The position numbers and the translations under genes are program-made. This document shows, one piece after another, positions 21,292-32,907 of a stretch of DNA of 64,000 nucleotides. Source of the stretch: Saksenaea vasiformis B4078 (Eukaryota; Mucoromycota; Mucoromycetes; Mucorales; Saksenaeaceae); contig JNDT01001773.1 of assembly GCA_000697055.1 (NCBI GenBank), positions 1 to 64,000 on the forward strand, written 5' to 3'. The number at the start of each line of letters is the position of its first letter. The stretch's first letter is position 1. The notes beneath the pieces are model-generated. The model worked only from the letters and a program-made list of their open reading frames with translations. It had not been told where the DNA came from and ran no database searches.

Positions 21292-22607
21292 CTAAACCCC
21301 TAGTGTATTGCTGGTGCTGGGAGCTGGAGTGCTTAGCATGATTTCAACTGCTCTGCTAAGATTGTTATGGGCAGATGTAAGCGCCCTTGATATAGATTCT
21401 CGTGGATGCCCTGGAAACATGGCCATGAGAAGTGTCATGTGTTCTTCGGAAGGTGGCTCCATGGATGTGCCAGCTATCTGTGAACTTCCCGTAAAGGTAT
21501 CAATATACTCCTGTAGATTGTGTGAGTAATTATATTGCGTGGATCAGGCGTACACGTACTCTCACTGACGATCTATCAATGGTTGTCGAATCGGTTGTGC
21601 GATTCCTCTGGCGCCGGTTACGGAGGCCACCTGTGGACGTGACAATGTTGTCCACAGCTAAGTTGGATGGTGGGCGTTGTTCAGGTGTTGTAATCGCAGA
21701 TCGTGCAACAGGAGGGGAGGCTAAGAGAGGTTTGAGAAACCGAATTGTGAACGACTGGATATTTTCTGGGAATCGCCACCGCTTTATGTTGCCAATATCG
21801 GACCGATACAACGCGCCCGTCATCAAACCACAGCAACAAGGAACGATTGTACCGAAGGATTGTGATAAAAAGATCTGCGGCTCTTCAGTTATTAGCGCTG
21901 TCTAACTTATTCTTCATACCTGGAACGCGAGAATATAAACAAACATCTTGTCATTTAGTGTCATTCCAAATATCCGGAACCGGTACGTCACCGGGATGAT
22001 GCGATGGTACTGGTACAACATAGCAAAGATCAGAGCATAGCTTTTGGATAGAATATTAGTAATCGGGATCACATTAACTAAAAATACCTACGGTCCTCCT
22101 GGGATGCTTCGGAAACCAAGTCGTGCTCCGGACACTAGGACGCCAACTTCCATAAACGTTGAGATCAATAGCGCGAGGAATACAAATGCCTGCATCAATT
22201 AGCCTATTATTTTTCCATTATCTCGCTGATCGCTTACTGCATATTTGGCGCTTCCATATTGCCGCTCGATGACACGCATTGTATAAAGCAGCAGAGTGCC
22301 GAAGAACATCTCACTCGAGTTTGCGAATGCGCATTGTGATGTGATCAAACGCCAGAACTACACATGCGGCATTCAGTCAGGACACTATCTACAGCCGAGA
22401 AACTTACTTGATGATGGATCGTTAAATGAGGACTCAGCTGCAAGTGTAATAGTGGTTTGAAGTCAAGCATCGCTGCCAAGATGGAGAGGCCCCCTATTGA
22501 CAAAACCAGCAGCTTCGTAATTGGGACATTGTAGAAACCTATCCGGGAAACTTTAGTGATCAAATGAACCGGATTAGCGTAGATCTCGTTTTACCAGAAG
22601 GTCCCAT
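21292..22607 (-). CDS. UBAC2/Dsc2-like rhomboid pseudoprotease with C-terminal UBA/CUE domain
   Basis: 342 residues in seven exons: 22607-22595, 22550-22408, 22357-22238, 22189-22092, 22040-21920, 21874-21560 and 21510-21292. The start MGPSVSRIGFYNVPITK is typical; an in-frame ATG at 22616 would add MQS. Hydrophobic segments include LLVLSIGGLSILAAML, FFGTLLLYTM, FVFLALLISTFMEVG and a long one near FQIFLSQSFG. HHQFWRL and FANSSEMFFG are family hallmarks. Residues from about 296 (LMAMFPGHPRESI) form a ubiquitin-binding UBA/CUE-type helical domain. Relatives sit in the ER or Golgi membrane as rhomboid-like, catalytically dead scaffolds of ubiquitin-ligase complexes (Dsc complex, ERAD). The first exon is only 13 nt. 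Confidence 0.88.
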
Positions 22608-23582
22608 GGATTGCATTATGGGAAGAGGGCAGAACCGGAGGTGCCGTTGCATTGTACTGGACTTTTACACGTGATGGTACGCCCCGCATAAGGGAATTGC
22701 CTTCGGACACACTGGACGAACGCCACAGGTTTCCATCCTCAGCCTGCCTTATCCACGCGTAATTTACGGGAAACCAGTGGTGCACTGCAAAAGCGTCTGT
22801 GCGTATACTAAACACATGAGAGGCTACCCTTTAACCAGTGACGCACCGTTCTTAAATGTATTCAGTATAGAATTGACTGAGATACTGTATACACTTTTCG
22901 GATACATGGATGACTGACAGAGAAACAACATGTTGACAATAAACCTGTAAACACAATTTAAAAAAAGGTCAAATATATATGCGACTTACCTTTGTATCGC
23001 AACGCATTATCTACGGTGATACACGCGGGCGGACTACAAGATGGCAGGCATCCATGTCATACACGACACTTTTTCAGGATGAGGCCAAAGGTTAGTCAGC
23101 GAGGATTGCCGACAGGTATAGCTTTTCTGAAGGCTTTAAGCCATCTTATTAGTCCAGATGGATATCTAAAGGAACACAATGAAATATCTGGCTGTGGAAT
23201 AAAAAATGAGAAAATACTTACCGGAAAAGGTCGTCTTTCATCGTCATTTCACATGATTTGCATCTGTAAAGAAGAGAGAAGTGAAAAGTATGTTTGATTC
23301 ACCTTTCATGGCGTTATCATCAGTTTATTTGCCCTAAATATAGTCTATAAATATGAATGATGTCAATGAAGGGTTATTGTATGTGACAAATACTTCTCTT
23401 GATGAAACGGAGGTCGTCATGGACGGGATACGGAAGAACATGGTTCCACGCTCCATCATGCTTACGCACCCATTGACTTCAAATGATGCATTATCTCGTA
23501 TTGCTTGCTTATGAAGAATCAATCTTTACCTTTTGAAAGCGTTTGGGAAACCGAAAAGAAAGAAGGAAAAAAGCGCAGACAT
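22591..23582 (-). pseudogene. Unrecognised multi-exon gene or remnant upstream of the UBAC2-like gene
   Basis: A start at 23582 gives MSALFSFFLFGFPNAF, a signal-peptide-like hydrophobic N-terminus. A GTAAAG...AAG intron leads to SQWVRKHDGAWNHVLPYP, which looks genuinely coding. After that I cannot chain exons without stops. The last segment (22591-22815) is open and ends in HNAIHGTFW; its final codons overlap the first exon of the UBAC2-like gene in another frame. The mixture suggests a decayed or badly resolved gene of unknown family. Confidence 0.25.
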
Positions 23583-25497
23583 GCTCCAATTTTTTGTTGT
23601 GCTCAAAAAAAAAAGAAGAAAGGTTTCAGACCGTAAACGTTGAAAGAGATAAAGCAGTTGAATACATTTTGCACAGAGCGAGTATCGAATTTCTGGGAGT
23701 CAGATCAAGGTCATCTTACGCTGTTCCATGGATTACTTGGGATATGCGTTGAGGTGGTTCATTGGGACAAGTTATGGCAGTACCCCAACTGCAACGTGTA
23801 AGATAAGGAAATGCATGAACCGATTCTTTACTTTTTCTGGGACTGGGATTGGTCACGTGTATGGGATCATTCATGTCTATAGTTTAGACGTATCATCATT
23901 GAACAAAGGACTTGACTAATATTCAATGCCGACTACCGCAGGAGATGAAATATGTTCATTAATCCATTGGATAGTAACGTTTGTTGGTACACAATCGATT
24001 GAATTGCGCGATCTATTGCAGCACACTTCAAATCTTTAATTCATCCGCTATAAGCAACGCCCATAGAGACACCTACAATGGCGAAGGAAGGGAAAGAGAT
24101 GTATTAGCTAAACTAGGAAAGAGAGGAGACGAACGACAGAGGCCCTTTGAACGATGGCGCTGTACATCATTGGTGTATCATCGAGGATGAACCATAAATT
24201 GAGTGTCCCAGAGGGCAGGATGAGTGTTGCTGATGGTTTGGTATGATGGGACGGGAGGAGAGAGATTCTTGAGCTGTCTCTTCATTCTATTGGTTGCTTA
24301 TAACATGACTCTCATGGATTTTAACGCTGAATTCTGCTGTCTAAAATGGTTTAAACAACGTATCTGTAAAATGAACCAAAATCTGCAATTCCTAAAATTG
24401 GAGCATGATTTGGCGGACGGGATTTCCTTCGGACACACCGATAACAGCCCTTCTTGGTGTGTCCGAAGGAAAAGCCCGTATAAGTTTTTCATATGCTCCT
24501 CGAGATCTTCCATCGCAGAAGCGTCTCTACTCGAGTCTCACTTTCTGTCAATATGATAATCGCTGTGGGGTGTAAGATAGAAGTGAAAACAATTAAAAAA
24601 CAAAAAGAGAAAGGGTAAGGAAGCTACAAATGACGCGCAGAACATCTGTAGTCAGCGAAACTCCTTGGAAGCGTGCGTTGTCATCTAAATGTCAGTAGGA
24701 TATATATAGCTGTTATTTTGCGGCAAATCTGCAGTTAGTGGATAATTGTACACACTCCCCAGGAAATAGATGTCTTGATTTTTGAACTGTATTGTTAAAT
24801 TTCCGCGGAACGCAACATCATCTTTGCAAGAGTTACATTACTCAATCAGTTCACCAGCTAAGTCAAACGAGCAATCGCAACGGTCAACACCTCATCTCTG
24901 CATATAAATAAGATACGGATCTACTTCTGTGTAGGACGGCGTTTCTGCACCTTACCACACGATAGCCACTGCACGAATCGTGTTATAGATGCTAGATGAT
25001 CAACTGCGGGTATATTTATGCTAAACGGACATAGTTCACCCACTGCACTATGGTGCAGTATTTAAATGATGCCAGTATGTATGTGGATCACTATTGCGAG
25101 AGGTCGCCGGTGTTTCGTGCTATGTAACCCAGCTTAGGAATATCTAACCGCGTGCAGCAGAGGAACTATTCTGCTGTCAATTAGGTAGGTTGCCAGCCAC
25201 GTTAAGATCAACAGACAATAGCTCTTTCTTAATCTCTGTATGTAAAACAGCATCCAATACGACATCTAACAAACTCTCTGCTCTTTACATATCCTTTTTG
25301 TAACGGCTTTTTCCCAGTTCGCTTTCTTGCCCTTTTCATGCTCAACAGATGTGTGGTGACCTGTTTGTATGTAAATCGAGATACAACACCGGTTGAACCC
25401 ATGAACAATTACGCTAGGCTTTGGGCCTTGAGCCGCTTGGTAGATGACGGTGATGTATACTTAAATAGCAATAAATGGTACTGTAGATAATGTATTT
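23583..25497. other. Intergenic, no supported gene; includes a perfect hairpin
   Basis: Short frames on both strands lack domains. A minus-strand frame starting MEDLEEHMKNLYG (4513 bases before 20,000+ i.e. near 24298-24513) covers the hairpin at 24425-24470 and is not supported as a gene. Nothing was recognised in 24550-25490. Confidence 0.35.
24425..24470. repeat. Perfect 15-bp inverted repeat (hairpin), 16-nt loop
   Basis: The arm TCCTTCGGACACACC (24425-24439) is exactly reverse-complemented at 24456-24470. Thirteen bases of the same arm recur at 22700-22712. No T-run follows, so it is not a typical terminator. Confidence 0.8.
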
Positions 25498-26104
25498 TCA
25501 GCAATGCTTAATATCCTTCAGCCAGTCCTGTTCTTGTTTTGGGGTTCGAGTATTACGGAAACTGTTACGCGCGAACTCCTTGGTACATTGTTCACCGAAC
25601 TGGATACATCCCTCTTGTATGATCCGAGCGCTTACTGTATCCCCAACCCCCCATAGATATACAGCGATGCTGTCATCAAATGGAAATGCACATGTATCCC
25701 AAATTGAAAACGGATCTATGAGTTTCATGAAAATGTTTCATGCTTTGGAAAAACTTACGGAGGATATTCCACTGTAAACACGCTGTAAGGGGACCTTCCT
25801 CTCTGCCTGACAAGACAAATGCAACACTTGTTACCTGGTTTCTACTTCAACAAAAGGATTTCCTTTCCATGAAAGGTTATATCAAACTTCTTTATCGTTC
25901 AATTTTAGATAACTGGAATTAAACTGGGTACCTGGCTCTGTGAGTGTCACCTAAGCCGCTATCTACAGTCGATATCCCCTCAGGGGTTAGTTGTAGCGTA
26001 TGTGCATTTGTTGCCCCTGATTCTTTCCCATCTCTTGCTCTAACCTTCCCAATCATGCTGCACTGCAACATCAATGCTGCCCGTAAACAGGAGAGAGACT
26101 TCAT
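25498..26104 (-). pseudogene. Possible secreted-protein gene, unrecognised or decayed
   Basis: An ATG at 26104 gives MKSLSCLRAALMLQCSMIGK, a plausible signal peptide, followed by a Ser/Thr/Gly-rich stretch. Further coding-like segments lie downstream: KFDITFHGKEILLL, NQVTSVAFVLSGRGRSP and PFSIWDTCAFPFDDS, the last running to a stop at 25498 (...WLKDIKHC). Candidate introns exist (a 45-nt GTAAG...TAG intron near 25712-25756), but the phases of adjoining segments conflict, so no clean model results. No family was recognised. Confidence 0.25.
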
Positions 26105-26998
26105 CAAAAGAACGCGATCGAATTCTCGTCATGTTCTCCGAAAACGTGTTCTACATCGACTGCGCGAAGGTTTGCAACATACTCCCAAATGTGACTTTTA
26201 CGTTGTACATACTATGCTGAAAATTGTCAGGGATATTGCAGAAGATTACGATCATGTAAATGGATCTAGAGCTATGAACCCCATGGCCCATTAGAGCAGC
26301 GCAGCGTGGATATCCCCGCTACCGCGTGATGCTATTATTAGGTAGTTTATCGAAAGATTTTCATTGTTTATGACCTGATTTCCACGTAAGTAGCCAAAAA
26401 TCCAAGTAAACCAGCAGAAATAATTGGAGTAGGGAATGATTAATGAGAGATGATATCATGCAAAAGGACGAGAAATGTATAATCCTGGATACATAGGAGA
26501 CATCCAAGTGCAGGAGCTCTGTCATGATCTGGATGAGTGGCATTGTGGCAAGGCAAGTCAATGATGGGACCACCGACAGTGTCATTGTCCTAAACATAGT
26601 TTTCTAGACTAATAAACGAGAAGCAATAAGCTGTGTAAAATTTTCTTTGCAGATACCTCGTTGGTAGTTGCGGAGCATCTTTAGGATCGTCATATAGAGC
26701 GAAAGAATGCAAAACAACTACTGTATTAATGCGGAAAGGTTTCACGCAGCATTTTCCAGTGTTTGGTAAACTCAATGCCCACAATATGCAAAGGCCCTAC
26801 ATGAAAGTGCATAAATGTTAGCTCTCGAAATCACTGTGCGCCGCAGTCTGAGATCCAATATGCAGCCTGTTTGGTACTTGTCAAAGGACACGAGCTCCAG
26901 TGCATTCCTGGGGTAGTGCATTACCACCAACTATTATTTATCGTAGCTTTCGCATATCTGAATGACTTTGAACGAGCAAGCTATAAGCAGAAGAATTG
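26105..26998. other. Coding-like fragments, no gene model
   Basis: Minus-strand frames at 26361-26597 and 26590-26784 (with YDDPKDAPQLPTRY) look like remnants. A phrase near 26800 (HVGPLHIVG on the minus strand) resembles HMGPFPYYY near 40800, which suggests two decayed copies of one repeat. I cannot name it. Confidence 0.25.
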
Positions 26999-26999
26999 C

Positions 27000-27098
27000 T
27001 GCGTAATGAATGGATCTTTACGCTATATTTATGTGACCTTTGCGTCTGTGGAGAGTCAAGTTCGCGCTAACGAAGGATTGAATATGTGACCATTTACA
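27000..27098 (+). repeat. Dispersed repeat family, partial copy F
   Basis: TGAATGGATCTTTACGCTA and CGCGCTAACGAAGGATTGAA parallel the opening of copy A, which starts directly after it. Only the first ~100 bases of the repeat are present. Confidence 0.5.
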
Positions 27099-27099
27099 T

Positions 27100-27965
27100 A
27101 CCGTTTATTGAATGGATTTTTACGCTACTCTATGTAAACTTTGCATCCATCAGGAGCCAGTTTTGCGCTAAGGAAGGGATGAAATATGCAGTTATCAGTA
27201 TATAAATTGGCGATAAAATAATACTCTACTTACATCAACTTGGTCCACAGATGGACGCAGAATTTGTTCGAGCAGCATAAAAATTCATTCGCGGTTAGTA
27301 AATCGAAGATATTTGATGTCTTTTTTACTTAACCCCCGAAGGGTATTCCCATATGATTATGGGAGCCGGCGCCGTACCTTGGACCGGTGGGCCCGGTGAA
27401 GATTGCAAATGGCCATATGGCCGAGTTTGGAAGCACTACAGAGGACGTGGACGATGCAGCACCTGGCGAGGACTTGAAGGATGTAAGAATGCGTGACAAC
27501 TGTGCGTACCAATAGATATCATTTCATGTACCGAATGTGACAAGAAGGAGCTCACTCAGCCAAGATGGTTCGAACAGAGGTCTTGTAGGCTCAAATATGA
27601 ACATGGAGAATGAATGATCATGTATATGTTTCGAACAATTGACATCCTTACCGGGATGTTTTTGTAAAGAACAGAGCCAAAGAAGAAAAAAGCAAATTCA
27701 TGTGTTCCTTTAAAATACGGATCATTTTGGGCGGAACCTGTTCTTATCGTTAGACATTTTTACTGCTTGCGATGGGATCCTGGGAATCCATCACTGAAGT
27801 CCCTCAACGCCAGAGTCTGGTTATCCAGGCGCGAACTATCCCTTGGATTAAAGCAAAATAAACCACTTCTCACTGCAAAGACGTATCACCTTCCTGGGCA
27901 AAATTTATTCAACTTGAACGTAGTGTAATATTTATTTGACGCAGATGATCAGTCAAAATCCAGTA
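27100..27965 (+). repeat. Dispersed repeat family, copy A (longest)
   Basis: It begins CCGTTTATTGAATGG and ends near CAGTCAAAATCCAG. From about 27480 to 27900 it is nearly identical to copy C (35000-35400). About 230 bases (27250-27475) are absent from C but partly present in D. It contains GGTTCGAACAGAGGTC, which resembles a Pol III B box, though no convincing A box was seen. On the minus strand, TTTAAAGG precedes an ATG and a short hydrophobic peptide ending at a GTAAGG donor. Confidence 0.7.
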
Positions 27966-27966
27966 A

Positions 27967-28540
27967 ATTGGGGACAATATCATACTTTAATTACATCAAT
28001 TAGACCCAAAAAGATGCAAAAAGATGCAAAAAGGTATATAGAACAGTATAAAGATTCATCCATGATTATGAATAGAACTCGGGTATCGTCCTTACTTACA
28101 GCAGAGGGTAGTCGACCCCACACCGTGACCGGTGGAGTAGACATGGAGTTAAACTAGCGGCTGTGGTCAGTGGCGATATGCACTGTAGTGGGCTTGAGGC
28201 GATACAGCGTCCGCCGACCTATTGCAGAAGATGGACGACATTGAGTGCGCGACAACGTTTAGTTACATAGGTGATGGGCGAAGGCATCATCATACCCAAC
28301 ACGGTCTGAGACAGAGGTCTTATAGGCTAAATGGCAGACAAAAGGACATAAGGTATATCGGATGTGTATTTCATTTGAAGTAGATACCGTGGATGTTAAA
28401 AACGATGGAGCCGAAGAACAAAGTAGGGCTTATGCGTCCTTTAAATGCCCATCACACTTCATTATCTAAAAACGAATGCTACAATTAGAGCAACGGACCG
28501 GAACGGTGAGCAAATGCATCTTGACTTGATACATGGAGAT
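27967..28540 (+). repeat. Dispersed repeat family, diverged copy B, tandem to A
   Basis: It starts with AAATTGGGGACAATATCATAC, matching AAATTGGCGATAAAATAATAC in copy A, and later has GACAGAGGTCTTATAGGC and GAGCCGAAGAACAAAG as diverged counterparts of A. It follows A directly, in the same orientation. The right boundary is uncertain. Confidence 0.5.
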
Positions 28541-28731
28541 CTACTTACCAACGTACAGTTTATCTCGAGTTAACACCAAACAGCATAAAAGAAAAGCAGA
28601 ACAGTAGGATAAACCTGGTACTTTTCAGACATTGTGATTAATGTAGCAACATTTCAACACAAAAATATATTTTAAACATTCAAATTCTTTTACAAAAACG
28701 CAATATGCCAGTTAAGGAGCTAAACGTTTCT

Positions 28732-30894
28732 TTACGGGGTCATGAGGATACGAAGAGTGTTTGTATGACCAAGGCCACCTTTCCATCCTTGGACGGCCAC
28801 GATAGGCTGACCATGTTTCACCAAACTAAAATTCTCGTTATCAAAACTGTTATTTGTAAATCGTGGAAAACTTACCCATACTTGATGGCCTGCTCCATAC
28901 CTATATGGGACAAAACTAAGTTAACAGCGGCACTTTTGATTCTTTTTCTATGTCATCTACCCCAAACAATTCGAGCATCTACATCTTCTTGCCATGGTGC
29001 AGTATCAGCAGGACTAAGTTGGGAGGTGTTACTAGCTGACAGTCTAGCAGCAGCCTCTGAAGAAGGCTTCGGATAATAGAATGGGAAGCAGCCGCGGTAA
29101 AGATGTACTTGTCGAGCTGTTTGCGGATTTCGTGTGATGACGATGATAGGTGCGTGAGGGCGGTACTTGGAAATCAAACGGGCGGAATTTCCAGATGTTG
29201 TCAAGACAATGATGGCGCCAGCACTCTGTTCATGAGCTGCACTAACTGCGGCACATGCTACAGTTTCCGTTGTCTCAGTCGGAAGAGAAGTAAGTGATCG
29301 AATTTCATTGAAAACTGCAGGATAGCAGAGGACTGATTCAGCTAAGAGACATGTGTCATGCATTGTTCGAACGGCTTCAACCGGATAGTTTCCCTTTGCT
29401 GTCTCGCCAGAAAGCATAACACAATCTGCGCCGTCAAGGATGGCGTTAGCCACGTCTGAGACTTCGGCTCGGGTAGGTCGAGGGTTGTACTGTGAGAAAA
29501 ACAGAGTGTAAATATGAAGAACAGTCAAAATGCAACTGTTCACTTACGGTCATTGACTCCAGCATCTGTGTGGCGCTACGAGAAATGATCCCATCAGTCA
29601 TAACTAAAAGAAATAATATCCTTACCAAATAACTGGTTTTCCTGCGAGGTTGCACTTGGTAATCATAGCCTTTTGTGCAATGAAGACGCGTTCTAAAGGA
29701 ATTTCGATACCCATATCCTGGACAGGCAAGAACGCATTAGCTAAAAGATAACCTAAAGCAAAGCTATGACTTACTCCTCTGGCGACCATCACACCGTCGG
29801 TCTCTTGAAGAATCTCATCAAAATTGAGGACACCTTGATGATTTTCAATTTTGGCAATGATCTTGATATTGCGTCCTTCATAGCCAAGTACTTCACGGAT
29901 GTCTTTAATGTCTTGTCCCCGTCGAACAAACGAGGCAAAGACCATGTCAACCTTATTCTGCACACCGAAGCGTAGGTCTGCCTTATCCTTTTCAGACAAA
30001 GCCGGCAGATCGACGTCCGTGCCAGGCAAATTAACGCCCTTGCGTGAACAAAGCTTGCCACTGTTGATAGCTTTCACCTGAACGAAATCTTCTCCAACTT
30101 CCAACACCTCGAAAGATAAGACACCATCATCCACATAGATTTTTTTTCCAACCGAAATCATCTTAGGAAGGTTCTGATAATCAATATACATAACTTTGTC
30201 GTCACATTCATCTTTGTGCTGTTCGTTGACACTGAATGTCATTTCGTGGCCGGCAGAAATAGGCAGCTAGATGAACTAGGTTACTTATGTCTTACGCCAT
30301 ATACATGTATACCAACCTCAGTACCATCCTTCATGTTACCCGTTCGGATCTCGGGACCCTTGTTATCCAAGGCAATGGCGATAGGACGGCCCGGGTACAC
30401 TTTTGGAGTTAGGTTAAGTTTCCCGTTTTCTATATTTTCAACGACTCAACTTACGTTCAACGCTTCTTCGCACATTATCAATCACCGATTGGTGGTACTA
30501 TGAGTGAAAAACAAACGGAATATAAGTATCTTCTGATCATGCTATAAAAAAGCGGAAAACATCTTCCGTGGGAACTGCGGCGTGGCAATCTCCGCTTTCC
30601 CAAGCGCGAAGACGCGTATTGCTTTTGCTATTCTTACCTCGTATGAGCCATGGGAGAAGTTCATGCGAGCGACATTAAGACCAGCATTGCGCAACTGAGT
30701 GATCATTTCAACATTGTTCGTTTTAGGACCTTGAAAGATTGACATGCGTTGGTTAAATGGATTCTCTTGACCGTCTTTGTATTACCGATGGTGCCAATGA
30801 TACTAGATTTGCGTCCAGCAGTAGGCTCGATATCGACATTGAGTTGAGCTTTCCATTGGAGAGTAGAGGTGATTTCTGGAGTAAGAACAGCCAT
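28732..30894 (-). CDS. pyk1: Pyruvate kinase
   Basis: 528 residues in ten exons: 30894-30786, 30729-30638, 30497-30455, 30399-30317, 30266-29775, 29717-29626, 29575-29548, 29489-28961, 28900-28876 and 28825-28732. Family landmarks occur in order: [25 protein letters not shown], a B-domain segment, [68 protein letters not shown] and the C-terminal [14 protein letters not shown]. It converts phosphoenolpyruvate and ADP to pyruvate and ATP in the cytosol, the last step of glycolysis, with K+ and Mg2+. Length is normal for fungi. Introns are 50-60 nt except the second (140 nt). A TATA lies 55 bases upstream. No defect was seen. Confidence 0.96.
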
Positions 30895-30945
30895 AGTTTT
30901 ACAGTTATAGTAGAGAGACTCTGGAGGAAAAAGATTACATCACCG

Positions 30946-30953
30946 TTTATATA
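30946..30953 (-). promoter_or_regulatory. TATA box of pyruvate kinase
   Basis: TATATAAA on the minus strand, about 55 bases before the ATG at 30894, followed by the pyrimidine-rich CTTTTTCCTCC leader. Confidence 0.6.
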
Positions 30954-30999
30954 GACGTTCAGATGAACACAAAAAATTGCCTGTTTAAACGCTATAAAG

Positions 31000-32109
31000 T
31001 GGTGCTGTTTCCGAGGTACACGTGGCACATACTCTCACACACAAACATATTGCTTTTCATGTCTCACATTTTGCCAACAACTGTGAGTTTTGTTGTCTCA
31101 TCCGCTGAAAATCCGAAGACAAAAGGTCATGTGGACTAAAGCTTACGATACTTGTCCGGTAAGATCTCATGCTGAACGGTCATGGATTCTGAAACGTTCC
31201 AAACTCAATGCTACTTTACACCATTCCATGTTACACGAAACTTAGGTCGTCCCTTCTTCAAGCGTTCCATGTGCCTCAGGATTACCTTTTTGCTCAGTCG
31301 AGATTTTGACAAATTGTTTTCAAGCATCGTATGATGTCGGAAAGATCCTCGTATGTTTTAAAGTTTCTTATCTGGATATCAGTATGTTTACGTGCTTGCT
31401 GGATGATTGTCTGTGCCAGTTTATGTTGTAGCAGTAGTCTCGTGATTTTATGACAAAAAAAGGCTCGAAACTCCCCTTTTCTCAAGAAGACCATGTCATC
31501 GCGGCTATATGCACGGTTAACGTGTGCGGGGGATGAAGTTATGCAGAATCCTAGGAGCCGCTGTCCCTGAGGTATAGTTGTTCTTGGAGACTCGGATCCT
31601 CTAAACCGACATTTGTCAGGGTTCAGTTATGATATCGTAACCGCGTAATAGGGATCGTCAGTTTTCTTTTTTTTTTTTTTTATCTCCTCTATTATCTTGC
31701 TTCATTTCAAAATTTTCTCCTTTTCCCTAGCCGAAGAACAGGTGCATTACATTAGCTCGAAATTTTGTATCTCCCCACTCGAAAAACTTGTCAACGGACT
31801 AGAATGATTTTACAGAAAAGTAAATAACGAGAGGCAGAGGTTTCCCTTTTTCATTCACTATCCCGGATAGAATGACGACGCGACACGTCTTTCTGGTTCT
31901 ATTTACACAGTTGATATCTTTATATCAAAATTACTTCTTTCATATATGGTCTGAAACATCTTGCTATGTTAATTCAACTACGGAAAGTAGATAAGATTAA
32001 GTCCGGATACTATCTATTCCAAAATGGATACCCTTGTTTTTTCTTTTGAGTTATGTATAGATTGGAATGGTCAGCAGGCAATTGTCTTCAAAATTATACA
32101 TGGGTCTTT
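31000..32109. other. Intergenic, no supported gene
   Basis: A 66-codon minus-strand frame at 31294-31494 (opening MVFLRKGEFRAFF) has no recognisable domain and no good promoter. A T-run lies at 31660-31680. Nothing else was recognised. Confidence 0.35.
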
Positions 32110-32907
32110 TTAATAACAACGGCACCGCCGTATTTTACAGTACTTCTCGCGAAACCAATTTGTAACCTTTTTCCATTTGTCGTACTTTTCTGGTGGCTGA
32201 CATAGTAACGACATATGGATACTTAAGCAAAGCGGTGTTACATATCGCTCACTGCGTAATTCCGCACCATATTGTTCCGGGAAATGTAAAATGTCTGATT
32301 TGTTCATGAAGCTGGAGGAAGCGAGCGACTCTGTCTGGCGTAGATGGACATCGGGTCGTACACTGTATAGAAACGACCATTGGCGGCTGCAGCGTTTCCG
32401 GTTCGTGATCTGATGTATTCCATAATGAGTAATATTCACCTTTTGTTGTGAATTTCGCAATCGACATTCTCGTGGACCTGATGCGTTGCCTATAGATCGC
32501 GTCGGCATGAGTTTCGATGAGGAAGAATGCACCGTCATGGTGAGGTCTCGTACTGTAGGATCTGCAACAGACGCGCTGTAGCGGTATCGCTTAGGAGTTG
32601 TTGTAATAGCAACAAACGTCGCTTGTAGTGTCGCTGGGTCAAATTCGTTAAATCGATGGTGAGTGGTTGTCTTCCGCCGCCCTTCTTGCTCAATGATCGT
32701 GGTAAGATGAATATTTGGTAGGACGTAATTTCGAAATACATGGATCGCCGCATAGTATAGCCGCCGCGATGTCTGTGCAACCATGTAGAGTGTAGGTAAA
32801 TCAATACATGGCAGGAGCAACATGTAAATTAAGACATCATCCGGAAGGCGATCGAGCTGGTTGTAAGACTTGGAAGAATATCTGATCTTTTTGTACAGAT
32901 TCTTCAT
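32110..32907 (-). CDS. F-box protein
   Basis: 265 residues, single exon, ATG at 32907. Residues about 17-60 (NQLDRLPDDVLIYMLLLPC, then LYMVAQTSRRLYYAA) match the F-box pattern: LPxDVLxxIL followed by a Cys/Ser-R-R-L helix. F-box proteins bind Skp1 and bring substrates to SCF ubiquitin ligases. The remainder, with HHRFNEFDPATLQATFVAI and a basic C-terminus (KIRRCRCY), has no repeat domain I can name, so its substrate is unknown. Mucoralean genomes carry many such lineage-specific F-box genes (general knowledge). Confidence 0.7.
   Translation of the reverse strand: MKNLYKKIRYSSKSYNQLDRLPDDVLIYMLLLPCIDLPTLYMVAQTSRRLYYAAIHVFRNYVLPNIHLTTIIEQEGRRKTTTHHRFNEFDPATLQATFVAITTTPKRYRYSASVADPTVRDLTMTVHSSSSKLMPTRSIGNASGPRECRLRNSQQKVNITHYGIHQITNRKRCSRQWSFLYSVRPDVHLRQTESLASSSFMNKSDILHFPEQYGAELRSERYVTPLCLSIHMSLLCQPPEKYDKWKKVTNWFREKYCKIRRCRCY

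Noticed and set aside
27555..27600. Pol III B-box-like GGTTCGAACAG in repeat copies A and C
   Set aside because: No convincing A box at the right distance and no T-run terminator; kept only as a note in the repeat description.
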